Part shown: one piece after another, positions 1 through 11,113 of the stretch | How positions within the stretch are numbered: the first letter of the stretch is position 1 | How the letters are laid out: each line of letters starts with the position of its first letter | Program-made: the position numbers and the translations under genes | The notes under the pieces: generated by a model | Databases searched by the model: none | Told to the model about the DNA's origin: nothing | Seen by the model: the letters and a program-made list of their open reading frames with translations, nothing else | Assembly: GCA_964017145.1 (NCBI GenBank) | Contig: OZ024846.1 | Span: 1-64,000 of the forward strand | DNA from: Agrocybe praecox | Lineage: Eukaryota; Basidiomycota; Agaricomycetes; Agaricales; Agrocybaceae | Reading direction: 5' to 3' | DNA: 64,000 bases

Positions 1-88
1 CCTACCCTAACCCTAACCCTAACCCTAACCCTAACCCTAACCCTAACCCTAACCCTAACCCTAACCCTAACCCCTAACCCTAACCCTA
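1..88. repeat. Telomere repeat tract, (CCCTAA)n
   Basis: About fourteen tandem CCCTAA units with one extra C near position 72 and an imperfect first unit. This is the C-rich strand of a TTAGGG telomere, so the left edge of the window is a true chromosome end. The tract passes without a gap into a Coprina-type 3' region at the motif AAATAAAACCCTAAG. The same motif lies inside the inner element copies at about 3,022, 7,880 and 10,447, so telomere repeats were added to an element broken at that point. Confidence 0.97.
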
Positions 89-804
89 AATAAAACCCTA
101 AGTTATTTAATTATATAACAAAAGGACTTTCGTAATTGACTGGTTATCTTTATTGATTATAACCTTAGCAAATCCAGTCTGAACATAACAAGTTCACCTT
201 AGAGAATACTAATCTACCGGAATAACGCTTTCCTAACTCTAACTCTAACGTAAGTCGATTCCTTAATCGGAAATACAGTAGCTAACTACTTAACGATCGG
301 TTCGGCAGCCTAACCTCTAACCCGAACCTAACCTAAGCGTAGGTATAATAATAGCGTCGAGTTGGCGCTATACTGCGGATTACATAAGCGTGTAACAAGC
401 GCCCATCATTACGTAACCCCTTACCTTCCGCATTTGGCCACTACGCTAAGTATTTATATCCATCGATCTACTTTGGTCGTTGTCGCTGGAACTGACAGCT
501 TACTGATACTGCGGCGTATCGCTGATTGATTGTTGTGCTTCTGGCCGCGATTCGTCAGCGATCCCGCGGGATGTAAGACTTCACAGCTACTAATTGTTAT
601 AGAACATCGTAATCAGACTTACCAATGAGATCGGTAAGCGCGATGGTTAACAGATCTAACCGATCTAGCTATAGAGAAATATAGGACCTGAAGAGCTATA
701 AAAGCGAAAAGGTCGTGCAGTAGAATTCCCTACTACACCTTTGTCCTTTCTCACTCAGCACCTTCGTTCGGCCTACGGCCTCACTTCGGCGCTTCGTTCA
801 ACCA
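89..804 (+). mobile_element. Coprina-type Penelope-like element, copy D (3' end only)
   Basis: The outermost copy consists of about 715 nt of 3' non-coding region. It aligns with 3,025-3,739, 7,882-8,596 and 10,450-11,166. It has no reverse transcriptase sequence and is capped by telomere repeats, so it is strongly 5'-truncated. It ends in a hammerhead ribozyme followed by a C/G-rich tail with small inverted repeats and then CAACCCTAA. The orientation, with 3' end toward the centromere and 5' end toward the telomere, is what is known for telomere-associated endonuclease-deficient Penelope-like elements (Athena, Coprina). Confidence 0.85.
674..752 (+). ncRNA. Type I hammerhead ribozyme (copy D)
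   Basis: The catalytic core can be read directly. CTGAAGA (688-694, pattern CUGANGA) is followed by stem II GCT-ATAAA-AGC (695-705) and GAAA (706-709). Stem III begins AGGT (710-713) and closes with ACCT (737-740), with an inner GTAG/CTAC helix. Then come U16.1 (741) and H17 = U (742). Stem I pairs AGGAC (683-687) with GTCCT (743-747), and an outer GAGAA (674-678) can pair with TTCTC (748-752). Predicted cleavage is between 742 and 743. Penelope-like elements are known to carry hammerheads; activity here is inferred. Confidence 0.88.
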
Positions 805-809
805 ACCCT

Positions 810-2468
810 AAATTTGAAATGCAGGTGCCGGACTTCTTGCGGTCGTCAATGACGCCTCACGTCCAAAATGACGATGGTTTCCCTAAACGATTAGATGGTG
901 AAATACAGTTTACGGCACGACACAAATTGCCATTATTTTATGGTATACCTAAAATTCACAAGGTTCCTACCAAAATGCGTCCTATTATACCGTGTCATTC
1001 TGCTGTAATCAATACTGCAGCTAAGTTAGTTTCAAAAATTCTTAAACCGTTAATTCAAACGGCGCCAACTATCATTCATGGTAGCAAGGACTTGGCGATA
1101 AAATTAAGTAAATTACAATTAGATCCCAGTCGTAAATACTTCATTGTTACTGGAGACGTCGTTGCCTTTTATCCTAATATAGAGATAGAGACTTGCCTCA
1201 AAAGAATAACCGAATTATTTAATTTATATTACTTTGGCGATAAAATTAAGGCCGGCGAAGAGTTATCGGATGACGAAGAGGCTTTTGCCCGCCTGTTCGA
1301 TGCCGCTTTACGACTTGGAAATACTAATCTAATTACACAATTTCAAAAAAAGTATTACCTTCAGACGCGCGGACTAGCTATGGGTGTAGCATCGTCCCCG
1401 GATTTAGCCAACCTTTTTGGCTATGCATATGAAGTAGAAAGTAAAATAATGAATAATAAAGACGTCCCTTTTTATGGACGCTATATTGATGACTGTCTGG
1501 CAATCGTATACGCCGACACACTTGAACGCGCCGTTCAAATAGTTTCGTGCGTCCAGATACATACCTGTGTAATAGAATGGGATGCGTCGCCCACACATGC
1601 TCCGTTTCTGGACATGTTTCTCTATGTTGATGATAATAGAAAATTAGAACATAGACCATACCGCAAGCTTCGCAACCACCAAGAAAGAGTTCCTTTCGCT
1701 AGCCACCATCCCTACGACGTCAAACGTGGTACGTTCTGGGGAGAGATGGCTCGTCTAGCCGTGCTAAGTAGTAAATTTAGCGACTACCGAGATGCTTTAC
1801 ACTCCTTAGCAGGATTGTACATCGCACGCGGCTATCCGCAGGATATGATATATGGCTGGCTTAAGTCTGACATTTCAAAACGATGGGATAATCGCTTAAG
1901 CGTTAACTCTCAACATCGCGATAACGACGCGGGCGTTTTGGTACTTAAAGGCAGCTTTAATACAGCATGGAACTATTTCAACGCAAAAGGATATATCAAC
2001 ACTATCTTTGAATATTGGCGCGAATACCTCAATCGAGGTCAGCGTGATGGCGCATTGACCCTGGAAACAGGCCTCTTTCGCTACGAGAATCATATAGATC
2101 ATTGGCCTAAACAGTACACTGACATGTATTCGGAGGTTAACACTTCCTTATATGTGCGGCCAGGCTGGCAGACCCTTGTCCCTGATGTCACTAAAACTGA
2201 TATTCTTAACCGTCGACTGATCGTATCGCGAAAGCGTACACGAAACCTGTTCGACCTAACAAGTTCTTGGAAACAAGAAGTGTTGAATGTTTACGAGAGA
2301 GAATTGGCGGATCATCCACCGATTGCCGTCCTTCCGTTCGGCTTTGCAGAAGCTCCAAACGAACCCGGCCGGGTTCGCGATGAACCTGCTGAAGCTGGCG
2401 ATCTGGAATGGCGCCCAAGACTGGAAGATACTCTCTTCGCCAACCTAGGTGGCGGATATGGCAGATAA
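810..2468 (+). pseudogene. Penelope-like reverse transcriptase, 5'-truncated (copy C)
   Basis: This is the C-terminal part (about 552 codons) of the element reverse transcriptase. The frame is open upstream to 741 only because the 3' tail of copy D happens to be in frame, so residues before KFEMQVPDF do not belong to the protein. Visible blocks are the IPKIHK/RPIIP region, the first catalytic Asp region GDVVAFYPNI, LAMGVASSPDLANLFGY and the catalytic YIDD box near 1,481-1,492. The protein continues past the RT core for about 300 residues. No GIY-YIG endonuclease follows, which is the mark of the Athena/Coprina branch. Without the N-terminal RT region it is unlikely to be active. Confidence 0.85.
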
Positions 2469-3607
2469 TAAAAACTGTGCTACTAGATACGACTGTTTCC
2501 CCGATCCCGTAAGAACTCGGAAGGCGACGGCGGTGGTCGAACGTGTGGTGTAATAAAACTGTAGAACGACTTCAGATTGATTCGGATCGATCTCGAGTAC
2601 GCGCGACGTGTCTAAATTGTTCGGTATTCATGCCTTACGATATTCACCCATTGCATAGACTATGTAGCTGCTTGGTAGCCGATTCAATTGGCCAAAGACA
2701 ACCAACGGCATAGACTAGTAGCGCTTGTGCCCAAAGCAAACCACTCAAAGGCCATGCCTTGTGTCGGGGAAGGATTGCGGTTAATCGCGAGATAATGCGA
2801 GACGCTACCTGACCTTGTGCAGAACCCGCGACAGATAGCAGGTATAAGCTTGGCTGGTTACGACCGGCCTCGGTGGTCCCTTTGCCCAAAGCCTTGAACG
2901 AACGTTAGCCCTTGCTTCGGCTTGGGTAGTTAGTTGCTTTTAGCCGCAACAAACACTTGATTGATGCACGCATCTCGTCGTCGAGTCTAACATTATCCTA
3001 GTAACGCCCTTTGCGTTTAACAAATAAAACCCTAAGTTATTTAATTATATAACAAATGGACTTTCGTAATTGACTGGTTATCTTTATTGATTATAGCCTT
3101 AGCAAATCCAGTCTGAACATAACAAGTTCGAGTTAAAGAAATCTAATCTACCGGTAAAACGCTTACCTAACTCTAACTCTAACGTAAGTCGATCCCTTAA
3201 TCGGGAATACAGTAGCTAACTACTTAACGATCGGTTCGGCAGCCTAACCTCTAACCCGAACCTAACCTAAGCGTAGGTATAATAATAGCGTCGAGTTGGC
3301 GCTATACTGTGGATTACATAAGCGTGTAACAAGCGCCCATCATTACGTAATCCCTTACCTTCCGCATTTGGCCACTACGCTAAGTATTTATATCCATCGA
3401 TCTACTTTGGTCGTTGTCGCTGGAAGTGACAGCTTACTGATACTGCGGCGTTTCGCTGATTGATATCGTGCTTCTGGCCGATCATTGGTCAGCGATCCCG
3501 CGGGACGTAAGACTTCACAGCTACTAATTGTTATAGAACATCGTAATCAGACTTACCAATGAGATCGGTAAGCGCGATGGTTAACAGATCTAACCGATCT
3601 AGCTATA
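2469..3607 (+). other. 3' non-coding region of copy C
   Basis: Non-coding 3' region shared almost base for base with the regions after 7,323 and 9,893. It contains degenerate telomere-like heptamers (CTAACTCTAACTCTAACG near 3,169 and CCTAACCTCTAACCCG near 3,242) and the ATAAAACCCTAAG motif near 3,025, at which copy D was broken and capped. No ORF in it is conserved in sense between copies. Confidence 0.7.
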
Positions 3608-3686
3608 GAGAAAAATAGGACCTGAAGAGCTATAAAAGCGAAAAGGTCGTGCAGTAGAATTCCCTACTACACCTTTGTCCTTTCTC
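3608..3686 (+). ncRNA. Type I hammerhead ribozyme (copy C)
   Basis: Same architecture as copy D: CTGAAGA at 3,622-3,628, stem II 3,629-3,639, GAAA 3,640-3,643, stem III closing ACCT 3,671-3,674, U16.1 3,675 and H17 = U 3,676. Stem I pairs AGGAC (3,617-3,621) with GTCCT (3,677-3,681). Predicted cleavage is after 3,676. One internal-loop base differs from copy D outside the core. Confidence 0.88.
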
Positions 3687-3828
3687 ACTCAGCACCTTCG
3701 TTCGGCCTACGGCCTCACTTCGGCGCTTCGTTCGAACAACCCTAACCCTCCGCCCCTGGTTGACTTCGGTTAATCATCGTGCGGAACAACGCTCGTCGTT
3801 GAGGGCCCTTCTGTCCAAGTGGCAGAAG

Positions 3829-4849
3829 ATGTATGACGCCACCCCGCGTCAATTCCCACCTAGCGTGGCCGTTAAGGTCTCGGAAGTACAGTTCTCTAAG
3901 GAGTTCTCGGAAACCGATGAAGCGTTCGCCATCCGCACCTCCCTTCAAAAGGGTGTGGACGACTTTCGCTTCCTCGAAGCAAAGAAGGCCAAGGAAAAGG
4001 ACTTCAACAAGGTGGATGGAGAACTCAACTCCCTCACTCTCTTTAACGAAGGCTGGAATCTTGTTCGCCCTAGGGTGAATGAGATGATCGCCGGCGCTAA
4101 AACTCTCCTCTTCTCCGGCGCTGCCGATGGAGACATAAGGGATGCGGCTGGCAAGCTGCTCCCAGGTGTCACCCTGTTCGATGACAGGGACGAGGAGATG
4201 GAGGACGGTGAATCCCGACCTATTGGTTATCGCACCTCGGGTGCAGTTCTCATGATCGCGGCGGACCTCCGCCAAGACCTCCTTCCATACGCTCTGCGTC
4301 TTATCCAGATCGTCGAATCCAGTGCCTACCAGGCCCAACTCAAACTGGATGCCAAGAAGGAGATCAAGCGATCGGCCGACGTTGAAGCAGCTGACGCGGT
4401 TCCCAACACCGCATCGATCCAGTCAATGATCGACAAGGCAGTCGCTGCTAAACTCGGAAAGGCTAATTCGGTGAGTAACGCCTTTTATTTTCGCCTTCAA
4501 ACCTCTCACCACCCTTTAACAGTCCAACGCCAAGGCGGGCTCTTCCAAGGGTCCAAAACCGAAGGTGATTACCAACTTCACGGAGGCCGCCAACCATCTC
4601 GCCATTTTAGACAAGATGCGCAAGGCGGCCTACCTCGATTCGATCAAGAGGCTAACATCCTCTCCACGCTATCAGAAGCAAGCACAACGTTCCATCAAGA
4701 AGGGACGTCAACACGCCGATCGCACCGAGGCCGCTCGGGAAGCTCAACGTGGCGCCAACATCAAGGCCACCAACGAGCGCTTCAAGGCCCCCAACAAGAA
4801 AGCTCGCAAGGGCAAGGGCAAAGGCAGAGGCAACCAAGGGAAGAAGTGA
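3829..4849 (+). CDS. Coprina element ORF1 (two exons, basic C-terminus)
   Basis: Proposed exons are 3,829-4,470 and 4,523-4,849, joined across a 52-nt intron (GTGAGT...TTTAACAG), giving 322 residues from the first ATG. The frame is open further upstream to about 3,760 without another ATG, so the true N-terminus may be lost. The protein is charged, with Lys/Glu-rich helical stretches in the first 200 residues and a strongly basic tail (KKARKGKGKGRGNQGKK) suited to nucleic-acid binding. No domain was recognised; other Penelope-like telomeric elements also carry an upstream ORF1. If the intron is retained, the exon 1 frame runs straight through into the reverse transcriptase. Confidence 0.65.
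4471..4522 (+). other. Intron in ORF1; retention would fuse ORF1 to RT
   Basis: GTGAGT at 4,471 and TTTAACAG ending at 4,522 are good fungal splice sites, and splicing restores a well-behaved exon 2 frame ending in TGA at 4,847-4,849. The intron is 52 nt, not a multiple of three, and has no stop in the exon 1 frame. That frame stays open from about 3,760 to 7,323. Spliced and unspliced RNA would therefore give ORF1 alone or an ORF1-RT fusion. Confidence 0.6.
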
Positions 4850-7323
4850 GTGCTCCGATATCGTATTCGTCGGCACTTCTTCCCTCGTCGGTCATTTCGG
4901 GGGGTACGTTAACGCGTACCCCCATTATATTCCGGTATGACCTCCCGTTCACTTATCCAGATTGGTTACTGACTATACCATTCCCCCTCGCTGTCAATTA
5001 TATACTTTTAAATACGCCTGTTAATGTACTACTCGCACTCCAATTTAAAAGCATTATTCATCTCAGTCCTGGTGTGAACATCCCGAAAAATATCGAATAT
5101 CAGCTAAGTATGGGCATGAGGTTTATGTTTACCTCACGCCGCGACGAATCATTAATTCTGAAAGCCGCGAAAGACTTTGAACGACGTTTATCATGGCGTC
5201 TCCACTTTGCCTTCATTGGAGTGGAAAACAACACTGATTATGATCCAGATTTCGAACCGCTTAACGCGTTACCTAAAACAAGTAAGCCATCGAAGTTACC
5301 CAAATATATTGGTAACGGTTTCGCAAGAGGTCGAGCGTACGTTCAACGTACCTACATACCCAGCGAATCAGAAGACAGGAGAGAATTTAAAGCGTTTACA
5401 CCTGATCTTGCCGAAATCAAAGAGTTCCTGCTAAGTAATAAATACGTAGTTACAGGAACCGACAAAAATCTTGGAATTGCGGTCTCAGAACGCGAGTGGA
5501 TCATAACCAAGTGCCAAGAATTATTAGACGATACAAGTAACTATACTGAATTATCATATGGTTTTCAACCCACAAAGTATGGCCCACACCGTACCGTGTC
5601 TTTAATCCTTCGGTCCCAAAACGAACTAACTTTGCAGCTCGCTGATATGGCCGCTGCAGTACCTAAGTATGAAATGCAGGTGCCGGACTTCTTGCGGTCG
5701 TCAATGACGCCTCACGTCCAAAATGACGATGGTCTCCCTAAACGATTAGATGGTGAGATACAGTTCACGGCACGACACAAATTGCCATTATTTTATGGTA
5801 TACCTAAAATTCATAAGGTCCCTACCAAAATGCGTCCTATTATACCGTGTCATTCTGCTGTAATCAACACTGCAGCTAAGTTAGTTTCAAAAATTCTTAA
5901 ACCGTTAATTCAAACGGCGCCAACTATCATTCATGGTAGCAAGGACTTGGCGATAAAATTAAGTAAACTACAATTAGATCCTAGTCGAAAGTACTTCATT
6001 GTTACTGGAGACGTCGTAGCCTTTTATCCTAATATAGAGATAGAGACTTGCCTCAAAAAGATAACAGAGTTATTTAATCTGTATTACTTTGGCGATAAAA
6101 TTAACGCCGGCGAAGAGTTGTCAGACGAAGACGAGGCGTTTGCCACTTTGTTTGACGCCGCTTTACGACTGGGAAACACTAATTTAATTACACAATTTCA
6201 AAAAAAGTATTACCTTCAGACGCGTGGACTAGCTATGGGTGTAGCATCGTCCCCGGACTTAGCCAACCTTTTTGGCTATGCATATGAAGTAGAAAGTAAA
6301 ATAATGAATAATAAAGATGTCCCGTTTTACGGGCGCTATATTGATGACTGTCTGGCAATAGTATACGCCGATACGCTTGAACGCGCCGTTCAAATCGTCT
6401 CGTGTGTCCAGATACACACCTGTGTAATAGAATGGGATGCGTCGCCTACACATGCTCCGTTTTTGGACATGTTTCTTTATGTTGATGATAACAGAAAATT
6501 AGAACATAAACCATACCGCAAGCTTCGCAACCACCAAGAAAGAGTTCCTTTCGCAAGCCACCACCCTTATGACGTCAAACGTGGTACGTTCTGGGGTGAG
6601 ATGGCTCGTTTAGCCGTGCTAAGTAGTAAATTTAGCGACTACCGAGATGCATTACACTCCTTAGCAGGACTGTACATCGCACGCGGCTATCCGCAGGATA
6701 TGATATACGGCTGGCTCAAGTCTGACATTTCAAAACGATGGGATAATCGCTTAAGCGTTAATTCTCAACATCGCGATAACGACGCGGGCGTTTTGGTACT
6801 TAAAGGCAGCTTTAATACAGCATGGAACTATTTCAACGCAAAAGGATATATCAACACTATCTTCGATTATTGGCGCGAATACCTCAATAGAGGTCAGCGT
6901 GATGGCGCGTTAACCCTGGAAACAGGCCACTACCGCTACGAGAATCATATCGATCATTGGCCTAAACAGTACACTGACATGTATTCGGAGGTTAACACTT
7001 CCCTATATGTGCGGCCAGGCTGGCAGACCCTTGTCCCGGATGTTACTAAAACCGATATATTGAATCGTCGACTGATCGTCTCGCGAAAGCGTACACGAAA
7101 CCTATTCGACCTAACAAGTTCTTGGAAACAAGAAGTATTGAATGTTTACGAGAGAGAATTGGCGGATCATCCACCGATTGCCGTCCTTCCGTTCGGCTTT
7201 GCAGAAGCCCCAAACGAACCCGGCCGGGTTCGCGATGAACCTGCTGAAGCCGGCGATCTGGAATGGCGCCCAAGACTGGAAGATACTCTCTTCGCCAACC
7301 TAGGTGGCGGATATGGCAGATAA
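4850..7323 (+). CDS. Penelope-like reverse transcriptase, endonuclease-deficient (Coprina type)
   Basis: The enzyme would copy element RNA onto an exposed chromosome 3' end. The first in-frame ATG is at 5,110 (MGMRFMF), but the frame is open upstream of it, so the start is uncertain and may depend on ORF1 intron retention. Seen in order are TGTDKNLGIAVSE (N-terminal RT block), LPLFYGIPKIHKVPTKMRPI, GDVVAFYPNIEIE with the first catalytic Asp, GLAMGVASSPDLANLFGYAYE and YIDD at 6,337-6,348, followed by a long C-terminal domain including HHPYDVKRGTFWGEMARL. No GIY-YIG or other endonuclease domain follows before the stop. This reading frame looks intact. Confidence 0.85.
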
Positions 7324-8464
7324 TAAAAACTGTGCTACTAGATACGACCGTTTCCCCGATCCCGTAAGATCTCGGAAGGCGACGGCGGTGGTCGAATGTG
7401 TGGTGTAATAAAACTGTAGAACGACTTCTGATTGATTCGGATCGATTTCGAGTACGCGCGACGTGTCTAAATTGCTCGGTATTAAACCCCTTGCGATATT
7501 CACCCATTGCATAGACTATGTAGCTGCTTGGTAGCCGATTTAATTGGCCAAAGACAACCAACGGCATAGACTAGTAGCGCTTGTGCCCAAAGCAAACCAC
7601 TCAAAGGCCATGCCTTGTGTCGGGGAAGGATTGCAGTTAATCGCGAGATAATGCGAGATGCTACCTGACCTTGTGCAGAACCCGCGACAGATAGCAGGTA
7701 TAAGCTTGGCTGGTTACTGACCGGCCTCGGTGGTCCCTTTGCCCAAAGCCTTGAACGAACGTTAGCCCTTGCTTCGGCTCGGGTAGTTAGTTGCTTTTAG
7801 CCGCAACAAACACTTAATTGATGCACGCATCTCGTCGTCGAGTCTAACATTATCCTAGTAACGCCTTTTGCGTTTAACAAATAAAACCCTAAGTTATTCA
7901 ATTATATAACAAAAGGACGAACGTAATTGACTGGTTATCTTTATTGATTATAGCCTTAGCAAACCCAGTCTGAACATAACAAGTTCAAGTTAAAGAAACC
8001 TAATCTACCGGTAAAACGCTTACCTAACTCTAACTCTAACGTACGTCGACTCCTTAATCGGAAATACAGTAGCTAACTACTTAACGAACGATTCGGCAGC
8101 CTAACCTCTAACCCGAACCTAACCTAAGCGTAGGTATAATAATAGCGTCGAGTTGGCGCTATAATGAGGATTACATAAGCGTGTAACAAGCGCCCATCAT
8201 TACGTAATCCCTTACCTTCCGCATTTGGCCACTACGCTAAGTATTTATATCCATCGATCTACTTTGGTCGTTGTCGCTGGAACTGACAGCTTACTGATAC
8301 TGCGGCGCTTCGCTGATTGATATCGTGCTTCTCGCCGATTATTGGTCAGCGATCCCGCGGGATGTAAGACTTCACAGCTACTAATTGTTATAGAACATCG
8401 TAATCAGACTTACCAATGAGATCGGTAAGCGCGATGGTTAACAGATCTAACCGATCTAGCTATC
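7324..8464 (+). other. 3' non-coding region of copy B
   Basis: Same layout as in copy C, with telomere-like motifs near 8,023-8,040 and 8,100-8,130 and the ATAAAACCCTAAG motif near 7,882. Apparent minus-strand frames here are not conserved in length between the copies, and I regard them as shadows. Confidence 0.7.
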
Positions 8465-8543
8465 GAGAAATATAGGACCTGAAGAGCTATAAAAGCGAAA
8501 AGGTCGTGCAGTAGAATTCCCTACTACACCTTCGTCCTTTCTC
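8465..8543 (+). ncRNA. Type I hammerhead ribozyme (copy B), H17 = C variant
   Basis: CTGAAGA at 8,479-8,485 with the same stems II and III. Here the nucleotide before the cleavage site is C (8,533) rather than U, followed by GTCC. C and U are both permitted at H17, so this difference is a tolerated variant of the kind expected if the motif is under selection. Predicted cleavage is between 8,533 and 8,534. Confidence 0.88.
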
Positions 8544-8597
8544 ACTCAGCACCTTCGTTCGGCCTACGGCCTCACTTCGGCGCTTCGTTCGAACAAT

Positions 8598-9893
8598 CCT
8601 AATATAGAGATAGAGACTTGCCTCAAAAAGATAACAGAGTTATTTAATCTGTATTACTTTGGCGATAAAATTAACGCCGGCGAAGAGTTGTCAGACGAAG
8701 ACGAGGCGTTTGCCACTTTGTTTGACGCCGCTTTACGACTGGGAAACACTAATTTAATTACACAATTTCAAAAAAAGTATTACCTTCAGACGCGTGGACT
8801 AGCTATGGGTGTAGCATCGTCCCCGGACTTAGCCAACCTTTTTGGCTATGCATATGAAGTAGAAAGTAAAATAATGAATAATAAAGACGTCCCGTTCTAC
8901 GGGCGTTATATTGATGATTGTCTGGCAATAGTATACGCCGATACACTTGAACGCGCCGTTCAAATTGTCTCGTGCGTCCAGATACACACCTGTGTAATAG
9001 AATGGGATGCGTCGCCTACTCATGCTCCGTTTCTGGACATGTTCCTTTATGTTGATGATAATAGAAAATTAGAACATAAACCATACCGCAAGCTTCGCAA
9101 CCACCAAGAAAGAGTTCCTTTCGCTAGCCACCACCCTTACGACGTCAAACGTGGTACGTTCTGGGGTGAAATGGCTCGTTTAGCCGTGCTAAGTAGTAAA
9201 TTTAGCGACTACCGAGATGCTTTACATTCCTTAGCAGGTCTGTACATCGCACGCGGCTATCCGCAGGATATGATATATGGCTGGCTTAAGTCTGACATTT
9301 CAAAACGATGGGATAATCGCTTAAGCGTTAACTCTCAACATCGCGATAACGACGCGGGCGTTTTGGTACTTAAAGGCAGCTTTAATACAGCATGGAACTA
9401 TTTCAACGCAAAAGGATATATCAATACTATCTTCGATTATTGGCGCGAATACCTCAATAGAGGTCAGCGTGATGGCGCGTTAACCCTGGAAACAGGTCAT
9501 TACCGCTACGAGAATCATATCGATCATTGGCCTAAACAGTACACTGACATGTATTCGGAGGTTAACACTTCCTTATATGTGCGGCCAGGCTGGCAGACCC
9601 TTGTCCCGGATGTTACTAAAACCGATATATTGAATCGTCGACTGATCGTATCGCGAAAGCGTACACGAAACCTGTTCGACTTAACAAGCTCTTGGAAACA
9701 AGAAGTATTGAATGTTTACGAGAGAGAATTGGCGGATCATCCACCAATTGCCGTCCTTCCGTTCGGCTTTGCAGAAGCTCCAAACGAACCCGGCCGGGTT
9801 CGCGATGAACCTGCTGAAGCCGGCGATCTGGAATGGCGCCCAAGACTGGAAGATACTCTCTTCGCCAACCTAGGTGGCGGATATGGCAGATAA
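8598..9893 (+). pseudogene. Penelope-like reverse transcriptase, 5'-truncated (copy A)
   Basis: C-terminal 431 codons of the RT, starting at the codons for PNIEIETCL, just after the first catalytic Asp. The remaining frame is open to TAA at 9,891-9,893 and keeps the YIDD box and the full C-terminal domain. It has no start codon of its own and lacks the N-terminal half of the polymerase, so it is a remnant. Protein identity to copy B is almost complete over the shared part, so this remnant has not decayed much. Confidence 0.85.
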
Positions 9894-11034
9894 TAAAAAC
9901 TGTGCTACTAGATACGACTGATTCCCCGATCCCGTAAGAACTCGGAAGGCGTCGGCGGTGGTCGAACGTGTGGTATAATAAAACTGTAGAACGACTTCAG
10001 ATTGATTCGGATCGATCTCGAGTACGCGCGACGTGTCTAAATTGTTCGGTATTCATGCCTTTCGATATTCACCCATTGCATAGACTATGTAGCTGCTTGG
10101 TAGCCGATTTAATTGGCCAAAGACAACCAACGGCATAGACTAGTAACGCTTGTGCCCAAGCAAACCACTCAAAGGCCATGCCTTGTGTCGGGGAAGGATT
10201 GCAGTTAATCGCGAGATAATGCGAGATGCTACCTGACCTTGTGCGGAACCTGCGACAGATAGTAGGTATAAGCTTGACTCGATACGTCGGGTCTCGGTGG
10301 TCCCTTTGCCCAAGCCTTGAACGAACGTTAGCCCTTACTTCGGTTCGGGTAGTTAGTTGCTTTTAGCCGCAACAAACACTTGATTGATGCACGCATCTCG
10401 TCGTCGAGTCTAACATCATCCTAGTAACGCCCTTTGCGTTTAATAAATTAATAAAACCCTAAGTTATTTAATTATATAACAAAGGACTTGCGTAATTGAC
10501 TGGTTATCTTTATTGATTATAGCCTTAGCAAATCCAGTCTGAACATAACAAGTTCGCTTTAGAGAATACTAATCTACCGGTAAAACGCTTACCTAACTCT
10601 AACTCTAACGTACGTCGATTCCTTAAAACGGAAATACAGTAGCTAACTACTTAACGAACGGTTCGGTAGCCTAACCTCTAACCCGAACCTAACCTAAGCG
10701 TAGGTATAATAATAGCCCTGAGTTGGCGCTATATTGCAGATTACATAAGCGCGTAACAAGCGCCCATCATCACGTGATCTCTTACCTTCCGCATTTGGCC
10801 ACTACGCTAAGTATTTATATCCATCGATCTACTTTGGTCGTTGTCGCTGGAACTGACAGCTTACTGATACTGCGGTGTTTCGCTGATTGATATCGTGCTT
10901 CTCGCCGATTATTGGTCAGCGATCCCGCGGGATGTAAGGCTTCACAGCTACTAATTGTTATAGAACATCGTAATCAGACTTACCAATGAGATCGGTAAGC
11001 GCGATGGTTAACAGATCTAACCGATCTAGCTATA
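9894..11034 (+). other. 3' non-coding region of copy A
   Basis: Fourth example of the element 3' region, slightly more divergent than the others (for example the CCTGAGTTGGC variant near 10,717). It again has telomere-like CTAACTCTAACTCTAACG near 10,592. No gene seen. Confidence 0.7.
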
Positions 11035-11113
11035 GAGAAATATAGGACCTGAAGAGCTATAAAAGCGAAAAGGTCGTGCAGTAGAATTCCCTACTACACC
11101 TTTGTCCTTTCTC
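11035..11113 (+). ncRNA. Type I hammerhead ribozyme (copy A)
   Basis: CTGAAGA at 11,049-11,055, stem II 11,056-11,066, GAAA 11,067-11,070, U16.1/H17 = UU at 11,102-11,103 and stem I 3' strand GTCCT at 11,104-11,108. Predicted cleavage is after 11,103. All core bases are kept even in this most diverged copy. Confidence 0.88.

Larger units (their letters stand above)
807..3739 (+). mobile_element. Coprina-type element, copy C (5'-truncated)
   Basis: This copy starts inside the reverse transcriptase ORF, at a CCTAA shared by the element (CCTAAGTATG in copy B) and the CCCTAA left by the preceding copy. It runs through the rest of the ORF and a 1.27-kb 3' region, ending GAACAA followed by CCCTAACCCT (3,740-3,749). 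Truncation at a telomere-like microhomology fits attachment to, and later healing of, a chromosome end. It differs from copy B by scattered, mostly synonymous substitutions, so it is a related but separate insertion. Confidence 0.85.
3750..8596 (+). mobile_element. Coprina-type element, copy B (most complete)
   Basis: The longest copy, about 4.85 kb: ORF1 with one intron, the whole reverse transcriptase, and a 1.27-kb 3' region with hammerhead. It is flanked on the left by CCCTAACCCT and on the right by TCCTAA, where copy A begins. No 5' UTR is evident, because coding sequence begins almost at the left junction, so a small 5' truncation is possible. This is the best copy for describing the element. 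Confidence 0.85.

Noticed and set aside
741..2468. One 575-codon gene starting at 741
   Set aside because: The first 23 codons are the 3' tail of copy D (the end of its hammerhead and terminal hairpins). The protein proper begins at the copy C truncation point near 810, and the start at 741 is not an ATG.
3742..4338. Minus-strand 198-codon frame
   Set aside because: It mirrors the codon pattern of ORF1 on the plus strand and has no recognisable domain.
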